Assembly (NCBI GenBank): GCA_910591455.2
Contig: OU342816.1
Coordinates: 19,353,702 to 19,417,701 of the forward strand
Source of the DNA: Pholis gunnellus
Taxonomy: Eukaryota > Chordata > Actinopteri > Perciformes > Pholidae
Length of the DNA stretch: 64,000 nucleotides
Direction: 5' to 3'
The notes beneath the pieces are model-generated. The model did no database searches and had not been told where the DNA came from. It saw only the letters and a list, made by a program, of their open reading frames with translations. The stretch's first letter is position 1; each line of letters starts with the position of its first letter. Below are positions 35,733-48,111 of the stretch, in pieces. A program made the position numbers and the translations under genes.

Positions 35733-35833
35733 AATAGTGGTGTGAAGTAACTGTTTACCCACTGATGGTAGCTTGGCTTAAGTCCGTTAGAAGGAGATCT
35801 AATGCAATATCTAAAAAGATGAATACAGTAAAG

Positions 35834-36489
35834 CAGGGATCTCAAACTCAACACGTCATTCTATGTGGCCCGCGAATCCGCCAGCAAATTTTTTTTTAAA
35901 AAGTTTTAAAAAAGTTAAATAAAAAAAAGAAATTATGAGATAGAAACTCGAAGTTATGAGATAGAAAGTGATAATTATGAGATAGAAAGTCAAAATTATG
36001 ATAGAAAGTCGAAGTTATGAGAGAGAAAGTCGAAGTTATGAGATAGAAAGTCATAATTCTGAGATTCTTAAACACAGTCATAGAAGTAGCTCATCATAGG
36101 TTACATTTGGTTTACAACACATGAAATACTTCACGTGGAATTGTGCAAACCCTTGAAAGGATTTTAAGCATTGAACAAAGTTATTGTAATAACTTGTGTT
36201 TGATATTTGTCTTTGCTATTTTTTTAAAAAGTTTGATCTTTGATAGAGTAATGTGGGTTTCTTAACCCTAAATTAAAAGGATTTAAGTTATAATAACAGA
36301 AATGGGCTTAAATATATTTTTACATTTATATAACTGCATGTACAATATTTTAACACTTGAATAATCAATAATCAAATGCAGAGACAGTTATTTACCAATA
36401 TGTTAGGAGTAGTTACATTTACAACCGGCCCTTTGAGGGAAACCGTGATGCTGATGTGGCCCAGAGTGAAAATGAGTTTGAAACCCCTG
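35834..36489. mobile_element. hAT-type MITE (656 bp)
   Basis: The left end is CAGGGATCTCAAACTCAA. The right end, reverse-complemented, is CAGGGGTTTCAAACTCAT; they match at 14 of the first 17 bases. Flanking 8-mers cagtaaag (35826-35833) and ccgtaaag (36490-36497) agree at 7 of 8, the hAT target-duplication length. It has no coding capacity. It includes a 22-bp minisatellite at 35930-36065. Confidence 0.8.
35930..36065. repeat. 22-bp minisatellite ATTATGAGATAGAAAGTC
   Basis: About six units of a 22-bp motif (aagttatgagatagaaagtc plus 2) lie inside the hAT MITE, with small indels (one unit lacks 'gag'). It generates Phe/Leu-rich open frames on the minus strand that are not genes. Confidence 0.85.
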
Positions 36490-37812
36490 CCGTAAAGGCA
36501 TGTTTAGCTTGGCATTGTTTCCTGACACACACTTTAAAGTAATCCACTACTTAGATATGCTGATTTGTTTTTTAAATGTTAACACAGGAAACAAGATAGG
36601 ATAATTTAAATAATTACATATTTACATCATTGAGCATTAGTAAATGTCCCAGAGCGACCAATTCTACTTGAATGGGAAAGGGTTAACACTACGTTTTAAC
36701 ACTACATGTCATTCACACATTCATACACTGATGGCAGGGGCTACCAAGGTGCCACCTGCCCATCAGAACTATCAAACACTAACACCCATATTCAGAAGCA
36801 ATTTGGGGTTATGTGTCTCGCCCAAAGACACATCGACATGGACTAGCAAAGCCAGGGATTGAACCGCCGATCCTCTGATTGAAGGACAATCCCCTTTCCC
36901 ACTGAGCAACAGTCGCCCCGAAACTAGATGTGAATAGTTTCAGTTTGAGAGAGTTGCAGCTCATCTCTCTCAAACTGAACTGTGACAAAGTGACGAATTG
37001 TGATCATCATGGGTTCCAAAGTTGTCGCAAAATCACACACAACTTCTGCCTTGCTCTCTACAACTCCACTCTGTCCTTCCCAACCAAGTTTACATCTCTC
37101 ACAGAGATCTGAATGAACTCACATGGCTCCTGGGTTGAGAGACAAGCTTGCATGGACTCAAAGTGGACACTAATAGAAAGTGTAGAGACAACGGTTAACT
37201 AGCACTGACCCTTGTAATGGCCAGTATCCCATGGTCAAGGACTCATATAGGAAACAAAGGAACTGAGTTTGCAAAGAAAAATGCAGCATACACTCATTTA
37301 TATGTGACGTCGAGTTAGCAATACATGGAAAGTTTGACTTTTGGGGTTTAAAAAACATCCTGATTTCTATGCAGAAACTAGCCAAGCCAGCAAGTGGCCA
37401 TCGCTGGGTGGCTGTTGCCCCCCTCCTCTCATCCCTCTCAGGGGGGAGATCACATCCCTGTGATACAAGGAACAATGACATGTATTGATTTTATGTGACT
37501 CATTATTTAGGTGTGCATATAGATGCAGCCATTTAAAGAATTTCCTTCTGGTCCGTGGCGAGGCCCAGGCAGATCTGTGGTGGATTCCTGCTGCGACCCT
37601 TCCGGGTCCTTGTCTGAAATGAGATCCCTCTAAATGACTTGGTCACCACGGTGCTGACTCATAATGCTACTGAATCACCATGTGTGGAAACCAGTTGCAA
37701 TGCTTCATCAATCCATCAGGAGAAGCAGTGATCATTGAAGCTGAAACAGTTCACTGCTGTAATGTTTCCCACACAGAGCAACGAAGGATGAAATTGTGGT
37801 TGCTGTTTAAAA
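36490..37812. other. Intronic sequence with one SINE-like repeat
   Basis: A SINE-like repeat at 36640-36920 is listed separately. The rest, including 37100-37800, is unique in appearance with no exon supported. Confidence 0.5.
36640..36920 (+). repeat. SINE-like fish repeat with tRNA-like tail
   Basis: The segment contains 'gggattgaaccgccgatcct', 'cccactgagcaacagtcgcc' and, upstream, 'gtgtctcgcccaaagacaca'. These resemble an inverted tRNA-like region ('ggatcgaacc' corresponds to a T-loop/B box). Related pieces lie at 60185-60332 and 60415-60568. I recognise it as a dispersed fish repeat but cannot name the family. Confidence 0.55.
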
Positions 37813-39143
37813 CCCTCTAGTAATGAACGGGACCCAATTTGGTCACAGAGGGGGGGCGACAGAGTGTACACATGTAGTGCAAACTACTTCTGAGAAAGCA
37901 TAAAAGTGTTTTTTATGACATATCATATATCCACGTAACGAAGAAATTCTGATAAAATGGACCATGTAACCTATTCTAATCACTCAAAAACATATAAAAA
38001 CACAAAGTACTACAATATACTACAAGTACTACCACAATTTCACCTATTTTCCGCCAGGAGATGGCGAGCTATGTTCTCCGTTACCGATACCAGCCACGAC
38101 CTACGGCACTTTCACAGACACACCGCATATCAAACAGCACGAGGACTCCACACTGAATCCAACAATATCTTCCAAATTCTTCTCCTTCAAACCAAGAAAA
38201 AGTTACAATTCATCTAACACAGCCAAACAGCCAAATAATTGAAACGCTTCGCACCTTGAGATGGTTTTCTGGATGAAAATCGCCCCCAAAAAATAAATTA
38301 ATCCTTCGGTCTCTCTCCTCCGTTCTGTGAAAAAACGGAGTCTCTACGAGTGTCTATGAAGAAGGGGTAATCTTTTCAGTTTTGGCCAATGGGTTTGACC
38401 CTTGGGGGCAAGCCACGGTTTTCGATATTTTTATTGGCTTAAAATTCTGTCAATCAACTCAAAGAACGTATCAATACACTCCTTACTCTCTTCCGCGTTC
38501 AACGCTGTGTCGTATGCGCAAATCGGCCAATCACAGGCTTTGGTAAGGTTCAATTGCATTCTGTAAAACTGAAATTCAGATGAGGATGAGCGATGTTTTA
38601 CAGGTTATTATAGAGTCCAGGCTCTCAAAATGATGCCAAACTGCTGTATTAGATAGATTGAAGACTATCAGTGATGAAAGAAGTGAAATATATAGTTATA
38701 TAGTATATACAATTACAATAAAATGGCTGAAAATGCTGCTTCCAAAATCAGAATTGACGTCGGCTGACCTCGACTGACCTGTACAAAAACATTGATATCT
38801 CTGGTCTGCTTCACTTTATCAGCAGTCCTTTATCCTTTATTTAAAGGACTGCTGTGCTATGATTTGGGAGAGTTTAGGCCTTCGTCTGCATCATTTCAAA
38901 TCAATAGCATCAATAAAAGTGCTTTTCTTTTCTTGCGAATCTGAACATTTTCAATTTGAGCTGTGTGTTATATTCATTCAGCATTTACCAGTAACATATA
39001 CACTGATATGTACACATATTAACAAAGTGTTAGTGTTATTATTCCATTGAAACTATTCAAATAGACCTTGTAGTTAGAGAGATAAGCCCCTTTAAGTATG
39101 GGTATGACATTTTCGAGCAGAGGCCTCAAAATAGGCTTAGAGG
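37813..39143 (-). mobile_element. TTAA-type element family, copy 2 (1.3 kb, inverted)
   Basis: It is flanked by an exact 6-bp repeat TTAAAA (37807-37812 and 39144-39149). Ends are CCCTCTAGTAATG (left) and, reverse-complemented on the right, CCTCTAAGCCTATTT. It is the best-bounded copy of the family. It shares internal blocks with copies 1, 3 and 4 in reverse orientation. It carries no protein-coding capacity that I recognise. Confidence 0.8.
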
Positions 39144-39429
39144 TTAAAAGGTGGGCAGTGTGTCATCCACGATCTTCTGCCCTCTCTGAGTGTGAGGACC
39201 TAACACACACAGACACAGACCTCCGGGCAGTGCAATCCTTCTGCAGCTCTGGCCACTGGGGCCGTACAAACTAAATATTAAGTGAAGAAGCAAGTGAAGA
39301 AGTCAGAAGTCATGTCTGAAAAGCCTTGCACAAATTCAGAATTAAAAAAAATTTAATTCTGAATTTTGTCAATGATCTCAATGTAATCTGACATTAATCT
39401 CTGATTCCAAGATTAACTCTCATCACTAA

Positions 39430-39955
39430 AACTTGTAAAACAGCTCGTCTCCGCTCATCCCTCTCCTTCTCTGCTGCATCCCTTCACCTCATCCAAACTA
39501 GACTGCCTCAACAGCATTCTTTATGGCACATCATCCAAAATTGTTATCAACTCCAGAACGCTGCTCGTCTGCTGACTCATTCCTGCTCCTGTGACCACAT
39601 CACCCCTGTCCTAAAATTCACCTCCTGTCTCCCTCCTACCTCACCCACCTTCTCCACTGCCACAATGCTTCCTGCAGCCTGTGTTCCTCTGACACCATCC
39701 TGTCCCACCATCCAGGACCAAACACTGGACCTGAGCCTTTCCATAGCAGCCCTGTTGCTCTGGACCTCTTTTCACAAACGTTTTCTCTTTTCTGTTACTG
39801 CACCAATCTATGTTCAAGAAATGACTGCTTTAATGTTTGACCTAATATGTACTGTGTTTTGAGTTTTCAAGGTATTTATCGTTCATTTTATTTATCACTC
39901 AAAGTGTCTTTGAGTATCTTGATAAGCACTCTCTAAATCAAATGTATCATTTTTA
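39430..39955 (+). mobile_element. 3' end of an L2-like LINE
   Basis: About 39440-39660, read across frames, gives the C-terminal RT pattern of L2/CR1-type LINEs ('CLNSILYGTSSK', 'NAARLLTHSCSCDHITPVL'). The distal part (39880-39950, 'gagtatcttgataagcactc' then 'taaatcaaatgtatca') matches the style of L2 3' tails. It is 5'-truncated with several frameshifts. Subfamily is uncertain. Confidence 0.6.
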
Positions 39956-41626
39956 AAATGATTAACCCTTTAATCAGTCCTTTGGAAGTTGTAACAGTGA
40001 ATATAGAAGATTCATAAGGCAATCTGTCTTGCCAACGTAATTAATCGTTTATCATTAACCTTTCCAAGAACAGGTTCATCTCAGTCATGTGGAATAATTT
40101 GAATTCACATTTACATTTGGAGACATTAAATACTAAGTTGGCCTGAATGTAAGGCTCACCTTAGTAAAAGATGACAGGGTATCAAAGGTGATAATGGGCA
40201 TGGTTATGACTGACATATCTTCCATATTCTTAGTATTGTATCCATTCCTTGTCATTACTATTCTAAAGATATTCAAAATCACCAAGTTAGTTATTTAACA
40301 GCAATATCATGTTTCAGTGATGAAAACCATAAAAAAAGCAATTGCCATGAATTGTTACACACAAATAAAAACAAAAAAACAAAACAAGAGACTAAATGTC
40401 CAATAACAGCTGGAGGCTGTGCTGCTTCCTCACACTCAAACCACTAAACTTACAGAACACAACAACTGTACGCCAGCATGTACTGCACACTACACAGCTA
40501 ATTATAAAGTGAAACAATATATATTAATTTGAAACATATTCTCTTATTCTCCCTCTGTACTATACTTTAATCTATGGAACTCAAAGAGCCATAGTTCAAA
40601 CCTCAACCTCCTGTGTGAAGTGGATGAGACTGAACATTATATGCATCATTATGCTATTAATGTGCTATTAATGTCAGTGGAAGTGGAGAGTGGTGGAAAG
40701 AAACTCAGTAGAAACCTAAAAAGGCCAATGGTTGTTGATAGATCACCAGCCAGCCAAGCAAGTCTCATAGGAAACATCTCCTGTCTAATGAACTCCATCA
40801 ATTTAGAGAAGCTGTTGGATGGAAAGATACATTTGTAATTACACTGCATATAAGAAATGGAAGGGGCAGTAAAATTAGGGGAGCGGTGAATGGTTTCATT
40901 ATTGCTGCATATGTAGCTGGACTCCAAGTTTTTAACTTGGAGATCTTACCCATCTTCTGTTTACCTTAATGGAGCTTTTGATGAGGAGTTTTAATCTCAG
41001 AGAGATTCGATGACAGTAAAAAAGAGAATTGAATAAGTAAAACCTGTCTCTTTTATTATTGAGTGATTAATCAGTATTTCAGCTCTAGTTGAACAGCTGG
41101 CTAGTTAGCTTCTTTTTTTTTGGGACAAAATCCATTGAGAACAAGGTCTCATTTTCAAAAGTTTTAGTCATATAAAAACAAGCAAGAGTAGCGAGAACCA
41201 TCGCCTATACAAAATAAAGTGATTAGTTTTCATTAAACCCTGTTACTGTATGGCTTAATATTAATGGACTTTTACTGTTACTGTAAAGCTGTTAGAATTG
41301 TAGCCTATCTTCTATTTGCAATTAATATGCATTCAATCCAGTTCAATTATTTAAATTAAAATGATAATCTACTCTGGCTAAGGTAGCTTATCAAGAGTAA
41401 AATAATAGCTGTTTAACTGCACGTGGGACTGTTGGGACCGGAAGTCCTCTGGCTGTGGTCATCACAGTGAACAGTGTCTGCAGTGTGATGAGAGGACACG
41501 TGAGCCCTTGTTGCTGTACTTTATCTCCTCGAAGCAGAGGCTGCATTCAGTATACCCTGCCTTATCAATGTATTTAAAACACTGTGACAGCAGGAAGCTG
41601 TACTCACGTCTGTTTAGACCTCCACG

Positions 41627-41692
41627 TTTATCCAGGCCCAGCTCCACCTTTATCCAGGCCCAGCTCCACCTTTATCCAGGCCCAGCTCCTTC
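41627..41692. repeat. 22-bp direct triplication
   Basis: Three head-to-tail copies of 'tttatccaggcccagctcca' plus 'cc' occur, the last one diverging at its end. It is a short minisatellite of unknown significance. Confidence 0.85.
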
Positions 41693-42020
41693 ACATCTCA
41701 GCCCTGCGTCAAGCTGCGCTACACAAACAGCCTCCTCTTCCTGAAGCTCTTTGACCTCATCATCTCATCAGTATCTGGGCCTCATCATCGTGGTCATGAA
41801 AGTTATTATGATCACGAAATCATCTTCATTCTACTTTGAGTTAAAACAAACAACCTGCAACCAGATCCGCCGGTGTTCCGGTTTAACGTTAATGAGTGAC
41901 GGCGTGAACTGAACCGGAACACGGGGGTGCTGCAAGTTTCATCACGTTAAGTTTTTTCCTCTTAAATCGCGATAATGACGAACTAACAGTCGACAAAGTT
42001 TCATGCAGTGGACGTTAGCC

Positions 42021-42545
42021 TCAACCCAGCAAGTCTGAACGGTAACGGAACATAACGGAACTTAAACTGTAACGGAGGGAAATGAAGACATGTAGACATC
42101 TTAAAGAAAGGTACAATAAAGGCTTTAACATTCCAAAAACACAGGGGTGTCGACCAGTCTCCAATCTTTTGGCCCGTGCAAGCTCTCTAACCTGTGATTC
42201 CTCCTCAGTGCCACAGTGTCTCTTCTTCAGCTTCTCTGTCAGGGTCTGTTTCCACTTGCAGACGGTAACTAGCGAGGGCCATTTCACTGGGCTCAAATTG
42301 AGATTGAGCCCCATACTCAGGCTCCCAAGGTCCGGGGCCCAGCCTCGCAGGATTTCCACGGACAGTCTTTTCTTGAGGGTCCCCAGGCCCTCGGAGCGTG
42401 GAGGGGACAGGAGGTTTGGAACACTTCCGCCCTGGAAAGTGTAGCCCAGGGATGAGTTACTCAACATGCTGTCCCACCGCCGCTTCCCCACAGAGCTCAT
42501 CTGGAACCTGGTTTTGTATGTACTCTGACTGACAGAGGTCACCAA
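42021..42545 (-). other. Unassigned 174-codon open frame
   Basis: The frame reads MSSVGKRRWDSMLSNSSLGY after a leading MVTSVSQSTYKTRFQ, followed by a basic stretch (KWKQTLTEKLKKRH). The opposite strand is also open for 120 codons. Codon composition is balanced rather than low-complexity, but no domain, splice context or homologue is recognised. It may be an unidentified exon, an old retrocopy or chance. Confidence 0.2.
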
Positions 42546-43374
42546 GCAGGTCAGACAGCTTCTACTACCAGCCGCGCATCCTGTTTTAGTAAAGATATCC
42601 CAATGAAGAAAGAATTGCCCACATCTTCAGAAGTAAAATAATCCATGGATCAGCTGTACCTCTAGATACGTTTATGTGAATTGGAGGCTCTGCCCCAGAC
42701 ACATCTGCCCCCTGCACAGCTGTGTTTTGGTGTGACACAGAGTGGTGGACTTTAGAACAATGGATGTAGTGAAGCTGTCGAGGACAGATCGCTCTAGGGG
42801 AGTGTAAGCAAAGGGGAAACACTTGCGACACATACTCAATATATCTGATTGGGTGAGAGCTGCAGTGGCTGGGCAACAGACGTGGATCTGATTGGATTAG
42901 ACAGGGTAGAGTGCTGGGTGCTGGAGCCCACTGATATAAATCACATGGAGGCATAATTAATGCCTGAGGGAAGTCAGCTCTGTCAGGAAGCCAAAACTAG
43001 ATTAGAGACAGATCAATGGAGCACGTCAGGAGAAGAGGTGGAGCAACAGAGGCCCATGCCACAAACCAACATACACCATAATGAGCAGAAAACAAATGGA
43101 AACAACAACATAGTCTCTGCAGTGGGAGTTAAATCAAATACAATACTGAACACTGGCTTGAGGCTAATTGAAAATTCTCAGAATAGAGCAGCTTTAACCT
43201 TTTGTCTCATTCTTTTGTGATTGGAGCAATCAGAGGGAAGAGGTGCAGCCAGAAAAGAGAGAGACGGGCAGCTTCATCTACCTGTCTGTCTCCTCCTAAA
43301 CTTTCTTCTCTCACTCTGTGTTCTCCGTCTCTTTCATTTGCTCATTTGTCAATGACCTCTTCTCTCCCTCGCAG

Positions 43375-43592
43375 TGTACGACCGTCTTCCTCCCACACAC
43401 CGGTCTCTCGTGTGTCTCCCTCGTTGTCTCCCTGCCTGACTTCCGCTGGATCAGGCAGCAGGAGGATGTGTGGAGGTTAGAACAACTCAGACCTCAGGCT
43501 CGAGCTGCCTGGAAGCAGCAACACTCTCTGCGTCAGCGCCGGATGACTGCAGGATTAGACGTGCCTGGCATGACATTGATAAATACTTACAG
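43375..43592 (+). other. Exon-like segment, plus strand
   Basis: A long pyrimidine-rich tract ending ccctcgcag precedes 218 bases fully open in one frame, ending cttacag|gtaggaat, a good donor. The frame includes DFRWIRQQEDVWRLEQLRP and QARAAWKQQHSLRQRRM, which is basic and possibly helical. No family is recognised. It would belong to a gene or long non-coding RNA antisense to dlg2 within its intron. Confidence 0.25.
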
Positions 43593-45665
43593 GTAGGAAT
43601 AAAACAAGGTAGAGGGTAAGCAGAAAGTAAAAACAGCGCTCTGCTTGGAGCAGACATGTTGACGGGCTTAAAAATATAAGAGAGAGTCAAACATAGAAAC
43701 ATGGCAAATTGTGAGGGGGTTTTCTGTCACTTTGGTCTCCAGATGCTTGACATCAGCCCTCTCAAAACCCAACTCGGCTATCAAGCTACTGGAGTGCACA
43801 TCCATTATCGAAAGGAGCTGGTTCCCACGCAGCAAATGGTTGCTTTGCCAGCGGGACGTCATAAGAGTAACAACCACAGGAGAGTAAAAGAGGGCCAGAG
43901 AGAGATTTGGAATAGAGCAAGTTAATCCATGAGAATGGAAATGGAAGAGAGAGACAGAAGGAGAGAAGAGATATGTGGAAAAGGAGTCTCTAGAATGGTT
44001 GGATCTTTATATGAAACAGACAAAAACCAATCCAATTTTTTTTATAGATAAAAACACTAAAATTATGAGAATAACGAATAAATGTATTAATTTGGTACTC
44101 AGCTGTCCATCACCTGTTTGACCATTTCAACTCACGCGAATGAGGCTTTTTTTACTGCGAAAAATTCACCCCGCGTTTGGTGTGAACACAGTCTGATTAG
44201 TTGATATCTAAGAAAACTTTCTTTTAGGTTCTGTGAGTTCAGTTTACTGTAAATCCATTTTTAAATGGCAGAGGCATTGTTGCTGTTCAGCTGGACCCAA
44301 TGCTGACAAAGACTAGAAAGTACCAGGGTGGTTTATGGTGGGTGTGTTTGAGGAAGCTCTTGGTGTCAGTCAGGTGATGCTGACAGTGGACACTATTCAA
44401 ACATGACCCATACCATTCACTATGAAACCAAATTTCAATCGTCGATACATACTGTACAAGTACATTCATGAAGTTTGACCCACTTCAAATCAGACTTACA
44501 CTGCCACAACAGTAAAACCCAGACTACAAGCATTCCAACCCTATATTCATAGATCAGATGTCGCTGCGCTGCACAGGCCAGCTTTCATAAAGTGCCTTTC
44601 TTAGCAGATGACCGACACCTGCCTTAGCCTGCTCAAAGAAGAAGCATACTGTAGTGTTCGGATGTGGCAGCTCTCCTCTCTTCACTCTGACTTGTGGGAC
44701 CTTCAAGGACTTCCTGGAGTGAAAATTGTATTTTTAAATGAATTACATCTCTGCAACTCCAGTTTGATACAAACCCCTCCCCTACTTTGTTGGCTTATTT
44801 ATGTGGGCTCAGTTTGTAATTACGATATCTCTGACAGCAGACTGCCATTCAACAGCTGTGGGGGTTGCTGTGATCCCGGCTTAGTCCTTTGAAATAAAAC
44901 AGAGTTTGCTGTGGACAACTGTAGAGACAGATTCATTTGGGGTGTTTGGAGAGCGAGCTACTGTTTGAAGTGGAGAGCCAGGTAGCCCTCAACGGCTCTC
45001 ACTCTCCCTGTGACAAAATGACAGAGAGGAAGGCAAAGACTGCTGTGCTCATAACATATACAATGATATATACAGACACTGACAACTGTCACATTGTCAG
45101 ACAACAATCGGCTTTACTATAAAAAACACTTGTTGGACAGTTGATACTCGTATAGAAGGAGAAAAGGAAAAAAGGGCAGAGAGAAAAGGCCTGAGGTGTC
45201 TGGTAAAAGCCGTGCTTTGCTTCATGTCAGCCGCTGAGTCATTCCTATCTCACTAGCACTTTGTTCAACTCACTAACCAACTCACTGACCCTGATATCTG
45301 AGGTCCAATTTTAGAAAAAGCCCTTAAATTATCTTTCTTTGCCATTAAGTTGCCGCTTTGTTAACAAAACACTGGCACTACTTATTAAATGTGTGGTGAA
45401 TAGCTTTGAAACAGCTGAGCCTCTCCGGAAGACACAGACTGATGTCATGTACAGAGATACGATGTAGAAACTCACGCAGCAAACCTGCATGGACATCTCA
45501 GTAACTCCACTAATGACCCACTCTTTTCAGATTCCCTACAATTAAAGTTATGTTAGAATTATTACCAAACATTTACTGAGAGAAACTTTAAAATGAAAAG
45601 TTATCTGTGGGTCCCCTGATTGTAGAGACTTGAATACAAGAGTTATAGTGTGCAGAGGGAATAAA

Positions 45666-46532
45666 CCCTAGGCCTATTTGTAGCCCTGTGCTCTAAAATG
45701 TCCTACCCTTACGCAAAGGGGCTTATCTCGCTAACTACAAGGTCTATTTGAATAATTTAAATGGCAAAATAACACAAATAAATGTGAGTTTGTAAATTTG
45801 TTAATATGTGTACATATCATTGTATATGTTACTGGTAAATGCTGAAACGAATGTTACACACAGCTCAAATTGAAAATGTTCAGGTTCGCCTTTTTTTTTG
45901 TGCCTAAAAAGCACTTTTATTGATTTTAAATGATGCAGAAGCTGGCCTAAACTCTCCCAAATCATATCACAACATGTCAGCAGTCCTTTTAAAAAAAGAA
46001 TTGGCTTTGATAGAGTGAAGTATGCCTGAGAAATCAATGCCGGTGTAAATGCCGCTGATTTTGGAAGGCGCACATATCGCTGTCTTATTGTACTATCTAA
46101 CTATATATTTCACTTCTTTTATCACTAATAGTGTTCAATCCATCTAATACAGAAGTTTGGCATCATTTTGAGAGCATGGGCCATATAAAAACTCAGAATT
46201 TCAGTTTTACGTGATGTATTTGAACCTAACACAGCCTGTGATCGGCCGATTTGCGCAATTCCCACAGATTTGAACCCGGAAGAGTCTGGGCAGTGTAGTC
46301 ATTGGTTCTTTGAGTTGTTTACAGAATTTTAAGCCAATAAAATAATCTTTGTGTATATATATGTTTTTGAATGATTAAAATAGGTTACATGGTCCATTTG
46401 ATCAGAATCTCTTCGTCATGTACGTTTTTGAAATATTTTAAAATATCATTTCATTCGTTCTCAAAAGTGATTTGTACTACATGTGTACACTCTTTGCCCC
46501 CCCTCTAGTCCCCCATTTGGGGGACTAGAGGG
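45666..46532 (+). mobile_element. TTAA-type element family, copy 3 (0.87 kb, shortened)
   Basis: The left end is CCCTAGGCCTATTTGTAGCC after ATAAA. The right end is the hairpin CTAGTCCCCCATTTGGGGGA and CTAGAGGG. Internal blocks match copy 1, with a deletion of several hundred bases after 'ttttaagccaataaaat'. The target repeat is degraded. Confidence 0.7.
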
Positions 46533-46923
46533 AGAACACTCTCGGGTTCAAGTAGTTAAAAGAAGAATTGAAGAAGCCTTTTTCTGTGAGAAATCGACAC
46601 ATTGGTACATTTAGATGCAGCTGGATACTGCAGTAATTGAAAAAAGTTATTTTCCAATTTGATTTCAAGGCCCTGTTAGACGGACTTGTTCTGCTACAGG
46701 TGACGGAATAATAATTTTTGTGGGAAAAATGTTGTTCTGGGAGAGGAAAGGAAAGGAAAATAAAGGAAATATTACTGATAGAGTGCAGAGCACCAAGCAT
46801 CAACATTTCTACAGAAAATGACTTGGATTCCAGCTTCTTTTAATCATCTCATCTGATTCATTCAATAGTTTGAGTCAGAGATTCAATAGCAGGGTTTTAG
46901 ATCTATATTGTTTTCTAACTAAA

Positions 46924-48111
46924 GGCCTTCACACACCGGAGGCGTTTTTCTTTCTGCGATTCATTTGGACATCAATGTATTTTTCCGAACTGTTGTTTTT
47001 GTCATGAATACTTTCATATAGAGCGTGGATATTATGCAGCGAAATAGTCATTTTCTTCAGAGTGAGGTTGATTTTTTTCCGGAGCTTTTGCACTGCGAAT
47101 AAAGGGATCAACCGATCATGTTTTGCAGAACAAACATATTCAATATCTACACGTATTGTACACATAGACCTGATATTAGAAGTGGACGTAGTTGTCGTGA
47201 TGTCATCGATTGGTTTGTGGACTGCCATTTTGAAGCCTCTAGTTTGGCATTCTGGCCGTCGCCATCTTGGTTTTTTGCAACCAGTGAACGGAAGTGACCA
47301 CATTTGGACAGCAGAAGAGTGACGTAGAGACGCCGTCTACGGCTCTGGTAGAGACCTGTCAATCACAAGGTAGCACCGCCCTAAAGCATCCCCTGCTTTA
47401 TGGTCTATCCATTTGACTCTAAATGGACCATAATTTACTAAACATCATGTTGTATTGAAGAAGACTTGAAGCTAGAGATTGAGACCATAAACTCATGTTT
47501 ACAATGTTTACTGAGGTAATAAATCAAGAGAGAAGGAGAGTCATTTTCTCATAGACTTCTATACAACCAGAGGAGTCGCCCCCTGATGGACAGTAGAGAG
47601 AATGAAAGTTTAAAATAATTCTTCATTGGCTTCACTTTGCAGAACCGGATGTTGCAGCCTGTTTGGACAACAAAACAGAGACTCCGTGGTCCGAACCGAG
47701 ACGGCAAACTTTACTCTTTTCAACATTGACAAAGGCAGCGCAGACCAGATCCACTCCTTCCATTATTATCTTTCACAATAAGAGCCCTTTAGACACTACC
47801 TAACTGTTTACCAGAGGGAACTGAAATTCACTCAGAGCATTTCACTAAAAGGAAACTCAATAAAATATCTCACAGTAGCTTAAGCTATACAACAACAGCT
47901 CAGACAGACTGACAGACACTGCTCTTGATCATTAGGATCCTGGTAGTTGGTCCTCTGCCTGCACAAATCTATCAAACCTTTTATTGAAAAACTGCTGCAA
48001 CTGTTGCAAATTCGTTTTGCTGTCGGTATGAGTTATGATGCAAAATATTCGAAGGCGAGTATTCTGCATTCCCGTGTCGTTTATTTTTTCATGCCCCCGG
48101 TGTGTAAGTGC
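46924..48111 (-). mobile_element. TIR DNA transposon interrupted by another repeat
   Basis: Imperfect inverted ends are CCTTCACACACCGGAGGC (left) and, reverse-complemented, CACTTACACACCGGGGGC (right). On the minus strand a coding-like segment (about 47190 down to 46929) reads VDIEYVCSAKHDRLIPLF, then AVQKLRKKI and SLHNIHALYES to a stop close to the end, as expected for a transposase C-terminus. A dispersed repeat lies at about 47192-47660. The superfamily is unassigned; target duplication is unclear. Confidence 0.5.
47192..47660 (+). repeat. Dispersed fish repeat nested in the TIR element
   Basis: It contains 'tggtttgtggactgccattt', 'gacctgtcaatcacaaggta', 'gaccataatttactaaacat' and 'gaggagtcgccccctgatgg'. 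I recognise this composite as a very common unclassified repeat of percomorph fish. It splits the transposase remnant on its left from non-coding transposon sequence on its right. Borders are approximate. Confidence 0.6.

Larger units (their letters stand above)
39956..45665. other. Intronic stretch, mostly unique (5.7 kb)
   Basis: No transposon with clear ends is seen. Noted separately are a 22-bp triplication at 41627-41692, an unassigned open frame at 42021-42545 (minus) and an exon-like segment at 43375-43592 (plus). A CpG-richer patch lies at about 41860-42060. Nothing is recognised in 40.0-41.6 or 43.7-45.6 kb. Confidence 0.5.

Noticed and set aside
36800..36920. Possible tRNA gene (tRNA-like 'ggattgaacc' box)
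   Set aside because: The T-loop-like box is present, but there is no cloverleaf; the sequence is a dispersed SINE-like repeat with two more copies near 60.2-60.6 kb.
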